From contig JAQICW010000008.1 of NCBI GenBank assembly GCA_027858355.1, forward strand, positions 1 to 27,601: a stretch of DNA of 27,601 bases. Reading direction: 5' to 3'. This DNA comes from Desulfobacula sp. (GTDB lineage: Bacteria; Desulfobacterota; Desulfobacteria; Desulfobacterales; Desulfobacteraceae). The notes beneath the pieces were generated by a model, which was not told the DNA's origin, did no database searches, and saw only the letters and a program-made list of their open reading frames with translations. Below, in pieces: positions 5,892 through 13,014 of this stretch. Both the position numbers and the translations under genes were made by a program. Every line of letters starts with the position of its first letter. Positions within the stretch are counted from its first letter, which is position 1.

Positions 5892-8857
5892 GCGGGCCTC
5901 CAGTGTTCAATCAGGGTCATGTCCAAATTTGCCTTTGAAAAATCCGTATTTGTTATGGTTGATCTTAAAAAATCAGCCTGACACAAATTGGCACTTTTAA
6001 ATGAGGCGTTTACCAAATGAGCCTTGGTTAAAGATCCTTGATATAGATTAGCATTATTCAAATTAGCATTAGTAAGCTTTGCTTTCTTGAACTGTACATT
6101 TTTTGCATTAACACCAGACAGGTTTGCACTTGTCAGATCAGCACCCCAAAAAAATGCTTTTTCCAGATTTGCTTTAAAAAAATCAGCCTCTTTCATAACC
6201 ATATTCTGCATATTAGTCTGAAAAAGACAGGCCTCTTTAAATGTAATATTGTTCATGCTGGAATTTTCAGGGGAAGATGTTACAAAAGCACAATTTGAAA
6301 GATCTGCTTTGTCAAAGCATACATGGTTAAAATGAATATCAATAAATGCACACCGGTTTAAAACAGCACTTGAAAAATCAACTTTTTCAATATCATGTTT
6401 AATAAACATGGATAGATTTATATTGGCATTTAAAAATTTTGCACCTGTCATTTTGGTCTCAAGGAAAAATACAGATGATATATTAACTTCTGATAGATTA
6501 GCCCCGGAAATTATAAGTTCGCGTGATTCTATTTCACCCAGATCAGCTCCTGAAAAATTTGCATCGGTAAAATCACTTTTTGAAAGTTTTGCCAACTTCA
6601 AATTAGCATTTGAAAAATTTGCCCGTAATCCATGAATCGCCCCAATATTTGCCTCTTCAAGGTTTGCCCCTGTTAAATCTGCATCTTCAAGATTTGCCCT
6701 TGCCATTATACTGTTGGACAGATTTGCACCTCTAAGGCTTGCACACCTAAAATTTACCTGCTCAAGAAATGCGCCGCTTAAATCAATACCATCAAGATTT
6801 TCACCTTCAAGATTAATGCATGCCCAGTCCTTATTTGATACACTTTCTTTATTTGAAACAGATTCAAGAAAAGTGTTTTTCATCTCTTCAACAGAAATTT
6901 TATGCGGTGAAAGCCCTTCTTCCATGTAATGGGCGCCCATTCTATATCCATTTTTAAAATCGATTTCAACCTGGGAAAGATTTTTTTCAAACTCTTTATT
7001 TGCGGTTTCCATGGCCTCTTGATATTGTTTTTCAATATCAAGCATCTCATCTTCAAGCTTCTGAGTCTGTTCATCATCAATGCCTATGGCCTTTTTTGCT
7101 TGAATATGTTGCATCGCTTCTAATGCATCAGGAGGAAGTGTGGATGCCTGTGATAATTGTGCAAGTATCATCTCTGAATCAATACGGAGCATTTCTGCTT
7201 TCTCCGGAGGTTTATCAAAATCCGGAACTTCCATCATTGAAATACTATTTTCAAGTTGTTTTTTCATATCTTCAAGTGCTTTAATATCATCAGTACCCTC
7301 TGTCTTCCGGGCTCTATCCATCTGCATGTCAACTTCATCTATCTGTTTTTTTATATCTTTTTTTGCATTTTCAAGCTTTTCTCTAATCTGTATCTGTGCA
7401 TCTTTCATTTTTTTATCTGAAAACTCTTTTGCTACATCTGCAACCTGGTCTATTTTATCAAAGGAAAACGTCTTCATCTCCATTTTTTTGGGATCACCTT
7501 CAATCATTCCTGGAAAAATTGATTCTATTTTCTGATTAAGCATTTCCATATCAGGATCAGTTGGAGAGGTCTCCTGTTTTTTGTCCATCAGTTTTCTAAT
7601 ATCTAAACCCCCTGTCCTGTCAGACATGCTTTCTTTTACATCTTCAGGGATGCTACTCATACTTTTTTCCACCTTCTGAATGGCTTGTTCAACTTTTTCA
7701 TCAGCCATCTTCTGCATTGCTTCTGCTTTTGCCTTAGCATTTTTCGAAAGTGCGCTCTCCTCCATGTTTTGTAAAGATCCCATATCAAAGAGAAGTTCCA
7801 TGGCACATTTATGGTTTTCAGGAATCAAGTCTGAAGTGGTGAGAAGTTTTAAAAAAGCATCATCACTCTTTATTCGCTTTTCCAAAGCTTCGTGATAGTA
7901 TTCTATTGATCGAGGAGGTTTTGATAAATATTCATATGCTCCTAAAACATGAGAAATATTCTCTGCCTCATCATCTTCAACTTCAATGACTCCTCTGAAA
8001 ATAAGAAGTCCAAGCATTTTTTCAGGAAAAAGCCATATAGTGTCAAGATGTAAAGGAATCTCACCAAACACATCTTCTCCATCTTTTTTCTGATTGATAA
8101 AACATCTTGAGTATAATCCCGGGAGATTTCCTTGAATTTTTGAGTTTTCAGGATGCATATTATAAATTTCAAAACTTTCATTCCCTTTAAAGAAGCCATT
8201 AGCCCACTGATCATCAGGAGTACAAAGAAAGAACTTCCAATCAAAATCTTCAGGATAACCAGGGAAATATTTTTCCTTATAATCAATCCCATAGGTGCCC
8301 TTGTATTGCATACGCCTGGAAGCCATTTGATCAAGAACTGAGAAACAAGCAGGATCCGGATTATCTCTTTGAGAGGCCACAAGATTAGTCGGATACTCAA
8401 TCAAAGGCATTAGACCGTCTTTGTAGCCTCTGCCTACAGGATTTCTTTCATATCCTTCCCCGCCAAATGCATTCTGATAGGTAAGAGGCATTGTAGTTAT
8501 TTCTTCTGGATCGGTAGGAAAGCCGTTTTCCCATTTCCTTTGGCCAAAAACATTGAGATTCTTTTCAATATCTCCAACTCGAACTTTGACCTCGCCCCCT
8601 TTTACGGGTTTTTGTCCAGGTGCGTGATAACTACCAGAAACAATAAGTTCTCCATTGGGCTTTGGGTAACCCACATCAAGCAAAGGAGGATCATCCGGAT
8701 TACCTTGAAAGGCATCCTTCAAGTAAAGTGCATCTATCTGTTCTTCACCAGTCTGAAGATTTACTCCAAGGGTTGCTGAGGCTGAAAAATAAAATTTTCT
8801 GTTTTGTTCAAGCACTCGATGGTTGAAACCGAGCTGCATGGGTCTGATAATATCCAT
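5888..8857 (-). CDS. DUF2169 - coiled coil - pentapeptide-repeat fusion (T6SS adaptor-like)
   Basis: A 989-aa three-part protein. Residues about 1-350 are a DUF2169 domain, with features such as MTYQNAFGG-like TYQNAFGGEGYERNPVG and late LHLDTIWLFPE. DUF2169 proteins are one of the recognised T6SS adaptor families that help load cargo on VgrG. Residues about 359-675 are highly charged and helical, rich in K, E, D, Q and M, and look like a long coiled coil. From about residue 677 to the end there are continuous pentapeptide repeats (LEGENLDGIDLSGAFLEQV onwards). A short duplication, ESVSNK twice, marks the join. The ATG at 8857 has an AGGA site upstream and lies 21 bases after the VgrG stop. 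The role is inferred: cargo docking by the N-terminus and spike or scaffold binding by the repeats. Confidence 0.88.
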   Translation of the reverse strand: MDIIRPMQLGFNHRVLEQNRKFYFSASATLGVNLQTGEEQIDALYLKDAFQGNPDDPPLLDVGYPKPNGELIVSGSYHAPGQKPVKGGEVKVRVGDIEKNLNVFGQRKWENGFPTDPEEITTMPLTYQNAFGGEGYERNPVGRGYKDGLMPLIEYPTNLVASQRDNPDPACFSVLDQMASRRMQYKGTYGIDYKEKYFPGYPEDFDWKFFLCTPDDQWANGFFKGNESFEIYNMHPENSKIQGNLPGLYSRCFINQKKDGEDVFGEIPLHLDTIWLFPEKMLGLLIFRGVIEVEDDEAENISHVLGAYEYLSKPPRSIEYYHEALEKRIKSDDAFLKLLTTSDLIPENHKCAMELLFDMGSLQNMEESALSKNAKAKAEAMQKMADEKVEQAIQKVEKSMSSIPEDVKESMSDRTGGLDIRKLMDKKQETSPTDPDMEMLNQKIESIFPGMIEGDPKKMEMKTFSFDKIDQVADVAKEFSDKKMKDAQIQIREKLENAKKDIKKQIDEVDMQMDRARKTEGTDDIKALEDMKKQLENSISMMEVPDFDKPPEKAEMLRIDSEMILAQLSQASTLPPDALEAMQHIQAKKAIGIDDEQTQKLEDEMLDIEKQYQEAMETANKEFEKNLSQVEIDFKNGYRMGAHYMEEGLSPHKISVEEMKNTFLESVSNKESVSNKDWACINLEGENLDGIDLSGAFLEQVNFRCASLRGANLSNSIMARANLEDADLTGANLEEANIGAIHGLRANFSNANLKLAKLSKSDFTDANFSGADLGEIESRELIISGANLSEVNISSVFFLETKMTGAKFLNANINLSMFIKHDIEKVDFSSAVLNRCAFIDIHFNHVCFDKADLSNCAFVTSSPENSSMNNITFKEACLFQTNMQNMVMKEADFFKANLEKAFFWGADLTSANLSGVNAKNVQFKKAKLTNANLNNANLYQGSLTKAHLVNASFKSANLCQADFLRSTITNTDFSKANLDMTLIEHWRPA

Positions 8858-8878
8858 CTATACTATCCTTACAAATCA

Positions 8879-11800
8879 TTATATTTTGATTTGGAAAAAA
8901 TCCTTTACATAGGCTTCAATGGAAGTACTTTTTGCTACAATTGCCGGTTTCTTTGTGACTTTAACTCCCATTCCTTCAAAAGTTTGCTCTCCTGTCCAAA
9001 CACAACTTTTTAATTTCCCCCCCCATCTTGCATCAAGCTCAAGCCCCAGACTATTTCCTAATTTTATATCAAGCCACCAACTGAGAACGGTTTCTATGGA
9101 TAGTTTACCTCCAAAAAGAGCAGCAAGTGTAATGTCCACACCAACAGGAGTTAAAGGTATTTTCAAGGCACCAGTTAGATTTATATCCATCGATGCAGCT
9201 AGTCCCAAATTAACATTTAATGCCATATTTATTGGGGATCCCTTTAAATAAAAAGATTGCTGGTCGCCAAAACTAAAATCCGCAATATTTTTATGCTGGT
9301 AGGAAATACCAAACTTTTCAAGATCTGTTCCGTCATCAAATTGAGCGCTGTAAGATGCTTGGGCCCCGGTACGATAATCAAATTTCTGTGCTACAGTATG
9401 CTTACCCTTACCTCCCTCATCTTTTGTCCAGGTATGGCTAACTTTATGTCCTGTGCTACTACGTTCATATTTGTCTACGGTAGTAGATACATCTTTACCT
9501 TTGTCTGGGCTCACCTCAGTGAGTGTATAAGAAACCAGGTTACCGGTTTTATGATTCCATTTCTTCTCTTCTGACCTTCCGCCTCCGGATTTAGAAAAAG
9601 ATTTTTTTGCTGTCCCTTTACCATTATATTTTTCTACTACTGACCTTCCGTCAAATATAATGGTCTGGCTTCTTCCTTTTTCAACTGAAACCGTATTGCC
9701 CTCACGATATTCATAGGAATCTCCGAACTTTTTTTCAACCCAGATGTTTTTCCAGCCTTCTGCATCATCACCGCCTGAACCGGCATGTCTTTTATGCCAC
9801 TTTGTATTGTCATTATCATCTGTTACGGTGGTATCCCACAATTGCATTGAAGACCCACCCTGGCAATCTGCTTCAGCAGATAGAATTGTTTTCCAATTGT
9901 CACCGTGGGCTGCTCTGGCATTCCAATTAGGTCCACCTACTTTAAGCAAATCGAAATCCATATCTTCATTAAGTTTTGCTATCCTTTCTTTTTTATTTTT
10001 TGCTGCTATTTCTTCTGGGGTAGTAACTGGCATTAAACTGGTATCTGGAGTTTTCTGAGCCATATGATTCTCAATATAAGCATTCCCCAGGTTGTAAACC
10101 CAGTAGCCACCGAAATCATAAACATTGCCTTCCTGAACATTAATTGTATCACCTTTTACAAGTTTAACTTTTGCGGTTCTTGCTAATGTTTCTATTGAGG
10201 TGATAACAGGAGTTGTAGGAGCTGTTGATCCTGAAGCTACTGCTCCGTAACTGCCTGTAGCTGATGTTCCGTAACTGTAGTGTTTTAAATTTGTAGGAAT
10301 AAACTTAGGAGGGATGGCAGCGACGGCTGTGACGGCTGCGACGGGTGGGGTCACGGTGGTATCGGCGACGACCGCAGCAACGGCGGGGGTGGTAAAAAAA
10401 TTTTCCCACAAATATTTCAAATTTTCCGGAAGCTTATCTTTCTTAGTATTCTTGCCTACGGTATATTCCCCATATCTGTTTTGGGCTTCAAGCCATAAAT
10501 CACCATCTGAATGCAGACGAATTCGTTTGTTTACTGAATCATCTTCAAACTCAATATAATTATCGGTCGCGGTTTCTTCAGTCAGTTTTTGCTCACCTGC
10601 AACCGCACCAAATTTTCTTTCAGCAGCCCCGACAGACGAATCCACTTTGCTTTTCCCTGTTGCAATAATCGATTGTGTCTGATTACCGCTTGTCACTGGG
10701 CTCTGGGTTTCGGGATTCGGCACTGCGCCGGCTATAATCGGCCGGTCCGGATTGCCGGCGATAAATGTTAAAAGTACTTCCGTACCCTTGTGCAAAGGAA
10801 AATGCATGCCCTGATTCTGCCCGGCAGAAGGCTGCATCATGCGGAACCATGCTGATGCCTTACCTCCGAAACGTCCGCTTCTGTCAAAGGGAAGTATAAC
10901 CTTGTATCTTCCAAGTTCGTCAATCTCAGCATGCTCTCCGCTAGCCGAGGCATCAATTTTAGCATTGATGGTTCCGGATATCTTGGGTTTTTTACTTAGA
11001 TGCTCGGGCCGGAACTGTTCATCCGAGTAAATGGCTGTAAAGGTGTTGGAATAAAACATCTCCTCATCTCTGGCTTCAACAGCACCGCTTATTCCGGAAA
11101 TCAGATATCCTGTCTGGTGCCCCTCATGGGTAACATCTGTCACCAGGTATTTCCTGTTGTATACGTCCTTGTAGTGTTCATTGAGATCAAATGTATATCC
11201 CGGCACCATAAAAGGGACTGAACTTTCTCCCTGGAAAATTGATTTTCTGCACAAAAGTGCTTCAGCCCTTATTCTAGCCAGCCTGTTCCCTTCAATAACC
11301 GAATCAAAATGCACTCCGTAAATATAGTTTTCCCCCCTGCCGTTTTCATCTACATCTGCAATGCCTTCCATGGCCTGGGATGGTTTAAGATAGTTATAAT
11401 CCTTTAAATAAACCCTTTGGGGAAGCAGGTTATGTTTACATATGAACGTATGTATCACTTCCTTTGTATGAAGTGAAGCAAGCCCTGACTGGGAGTCATA
11501 AATAAGATCTTTGCCTAATAACAGATCTTTATGTTCCATTTTAGTGTCAGTAAAAACTACTTTTTCACCACTTGGTGTCTGTTCGAAAAAGTAGTAGAGT
11601 CCTTCTCTTTCCGCCCACCTTGAAACAAAATCAAAATGGGACTCATCATATTGACAGATATATTCAAGTTTTTTGTAAATATTCTTAAGATTAAGACTGA
11701 AGTCAAAATCGTATGTTTGTTTAAGTCCTCCATCTTTTAAAGCGTCTTCCATTATTTCAGGAATGGTCAGATCTAAGAACACCTGGTTGTGATGGGTTAA

Positions 11801-12112
11801 AGAAAGCCACCAGAGTTTTGGTGCAAGAACAGCCTTGAAAAAAAGATAGCCGTTAAATTCCTGGCTTTCTTCAAACTGTATAAGAATACCATTGAAATCC
11901 ACATTATCTTCTTCATCCCGATGGATGGTAAAAATTGCAGGGTTCTGTAAAACCAGCAACGGGTCAATATCCTTGTTTTCCGAAACAAGCAATATTTCAA
12001 ACTCATAGGGTTTGGAAATAGCTTCAAAACCTTTAAAACTGACCACGGTGAAAGTTTCTTTATCCATTGCCCTGGAGATAAAAGAATACTTCATTTTGGT
12101 TAATAAGGACAT
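8879..12112 (-). CDS. vgrG: VgrG (TssI) spike protein with long C-terminal extension
   Basis: A 1077-aa VgrG that trimerises to form the spike at the tube tip. Residues 1-370 match the gp27-like base (FTVVSFKGFEAISKPYEFEI; YICQYDESHFDFVSRWAERE; YYFFEQ). Residues about 374-470 are the gp5-like OB fold (LGRYKVILPFD, MMQPSAG, GTEVLLTFIAGNPDRPIIAG). Then come a short beta ladder, an Ala/Val/Pro-rich stretch at about 573-600, a Gly/Ser/Thr-rich piece, a beta-rich region with many charged repeats, and a hydrophobic, glycine-rich beta stretch at about 958-1031. The extension adds roughly 500 residues after the OB fold. I see no known enzyme motif; it may be a longer spike, an effector, or a membrane-active tip. 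The ATG at 12112 has only a weak GGGG site; an in-frame ATG at 12094 is an alternative. Confidence 0.95.
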   Translation of the reverse strand: MSLLTKMKYSFISRAMDKETFTVVSFKGFEAISKPYEFEILLVSENKDIDPLLVLQNPAIFTIHRDEEDNVDFNGILIQFEESQEFNGYLFFKAVLAPKLWWLSLTHHNQVFLDLTIPEIMEDALKDGGLKQTYDFDFSLNLKNIYKKLEYICQYDESHFDFVSRWAEREGLYYFFEQTPSGEKVVFTDTKMEHKDLLLGKDLIYDSQSGLASLHTKEVIHTFICKHNLLPQRVYLKDYNYLKPSQAMEGIADVDENGRGENYIYGVHFDSVIEGNRLARIRAEALLCRKSIFQGESSVPFMVPGYTFDLNEHYKDVYNRKYLVTDVTHEGHQTGYLISGISGAVEARDEEMFYSNTFTAIYSDEQFRPEHLSKKPKISGTINAKIDASASGEHAEIDELGRYKVILPFDRSGRFGGKASAWFRMMQPSAGQNQGMHFPLHKGTEVLLTFIAGNPDRPIIAGAVPNPETQSPVTSGNQTQSIIATGKSKVDSSVGAAERKFGAVAGEQKLTEETATDNYIEFEDDSVNKRIRLHSDGDLWLEAQNRYGEYTVGKNTKKDKLPENLKYLWENFFTTPAVAAVVADTTVTPPVAAVTAVAAIPPKFIPTNLKHYSYGTSATGSYGAVASGSTAPTTPVITSIETLARTAKVKLVKGDTINVQEGNVYDFGGYWVYNLGNAYIENHMAQKTPDTSLMPVTTPEEIAAKNKKERIAKLNEDMDFDLLKVGGPNWNARAAHGDNWKTILSAEADCQGGSSMQLWDTTVTDDNDNTKWHKRHAGSGGDDAEGWKNIWVEKKFGDSYEYREGNTVSVEKGRSQTIIFDGRSVVEKYNGKGTAKKSFSKSGGGRSEEKKWNHKTGNLVSYTLTEVSPDKGKDVSTTVDKYERSSTGHKVSHTWTKDEGGKGKHTVAQKFDYRTGAQASYSAQFDDGTDLEKFGISYQHKNIADFSFGDQQSFYLKGSPINMALNVNLGLAASMDINLTGALKIPLTPVGVDITLAALFGGKLSIETVLSWWLDIKLGNSLGLELDARWGGKLKSCVWTGEQTFEGMGVKVTKKPAIVAKSTSIEAYVKDFFQIKI
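10312..10394 (-). other. GC-rich tract coding an Ala/Val/Pro linker inside vgrG
   Basis: A stretch of about 80 bases is far richer in G and C than the AT-rich gene around it. It encodes two degenerate copies of a P-A/P-V-A-A-V step separated by VADTTVT. The abrupt change in base content and the repeated pattern suggest a recently expanded or imported linker. It sits where the short beta ladder ends, so it probably works as a flexible hinge before the C-terminal extension. Confidence 0.6.
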
Positions 12113-12195
12113 TTTTTAACCCCATATAAATTATGATTCTTAAAGTGAATTTTTTAACAACTTTGTAAACTTTCATATGAAAAAATAAAAACAAT

Positions 12196-12978
12196 TCACA
12201 CAAGTTTTAATACATGAAAATCAGCCTCATCTTCCTCATCTGGCATTTGGCCAAATAAAATACTGCCTGGAATATCTGTAAATCTTACATAATAGGATTG
12301 ATTTTCATCAATGGTATTTTTTACAGCCCAGGCTGTGTAGTTATCTTTGCCTGATTCCAGTTTGAGCCCCTGCATCTGATATTCCAGAACCGTTTTCATG
12401 GGAATGGAACCTTTTGGTCCCACACCATGGGCATTTGCCTCAGATGTAAGGCCGCCTGCCAGCACACCATCCCACGTTGTCCCCTTTGCAGGGCCGAATT
12501 CAAACCAGATGCCATAGCCCTGGTTGGCATGGATATTGATCCTGTATTCAGTGGGGATTTTTTTAACCGGTGTGTTTGCCCTTGCCGTCATCTTGGCAGC
12601 CAGAGATTTGTTATCTGATTTGATGATGTCACATCCCCTGAATGGAGTTGGCAGATCTTCTATCTTTAATGATTCATCCGGGCAGACAAATAGTATCGGA
12701 AACCCAATTCCTTTTATATGCTGTAATGAAAGACAAAGAAGCGACAATCCATATCTTACAGATTCTGATTCAAGATCTTTTTGTGTACATGATATAACCC
12801 AGAGGGCTGTATCCCTGGCAAGAAGGTTTTCCAATGGCGACTGCCACGCCATTTTTTGCAGGTCATCCACCCAGAAATGCCCGTCCGGTGCAAGCCCGTA
12901 TTTTTTAGTAAGGTTAAGCAGGCCTGTAATCTGCTTTTTTTCCTTGGACATGGATGTAATCCATACTTTTTTTTGCAT
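12196..12978 (-). CDS. Unrecognised 260-aa T6SS-cluster protein
   Basis: I do not recognise a named family. The N-terminal half (residues about 3-140) alternates strands and helices: KKVWITSM, then LENLLARDTALWVISC, a charged turn, VRYGLSLLCLSLQ and FPILFVCPD. This looks like a Rossmann or TIR-like alpha/beta fold, but no catalytic residue can be assigned. The C-terminal half (about 150-260) is beta-rich with GYGIWFEFGPAKGTTW, a glycine-rich loop, a YYVRFTDIPGSILFG strand pair and an acidic end. There is no signal peptide or membrane segment. The ATG at 12978 has a strong AAAGGAG site 6 bases upstream and lies 36 bases after tssH. Its place between tssH and vgrG suggests a cytoplasmic accessory or regulatory part, or an effector or immunity protein. 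Confidence 0.7.
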   Translation of the reverse strand: MQKKVWITSMSKEKKQITGLLNLTKKYGLAPDGHFWVDDLQKMAWQSPLENLLARDTALWVISCTQKDLESESVRYGLSLLCLSLQHIKGIGFPILFVCPDESLKIEDLPTPFRGCDIIKSDNKSLAAKMTARANTPVKKIPTEYRINIHANQGYGIWFEFGPAKGTTWDGVLAGGLTSEANAHGVGPKGSIPMKTVLEYQMQGLKLESGKDNYTAWAVKNTIDENQSYYVRFTDIPGSILFGQMPDEEDEADFHVLKLV

Positions 12979-13014
12979 TAATAACTCCTTTTGGTTACCC
13001 TTTGGTACTAAAAA

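Noticed and set aside
5746..6000. Pentapeptide repeat DNA as a possible tandem DNA repeat or CRISPR array
   Set aside because: The periodicity comes from 15-base codon patterns of pentapeptide repeats; units are too diverged at the DNA level and there are no spacers.
7140..7535. Plus-strand Ser/Ile/Phe-rich frame opposite the coiled-coil region
   Set aside because: Its composition is the reverse-strand image of a Lys/Glu/Asp-rich coiled coil, so it is an artefact.
12113..12195. Possible promoter for a vgrG transcription unit, with a TTTCATATGAAA palindrome at 12171-12182
   Set aside because: TTTACA and TTGTTA boxes exist but none has a -10 box at a proper spacing, and AT-rich DNA gives such matches by chance. 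The 12-base palindrome is too short to be a terminator stem by itself.
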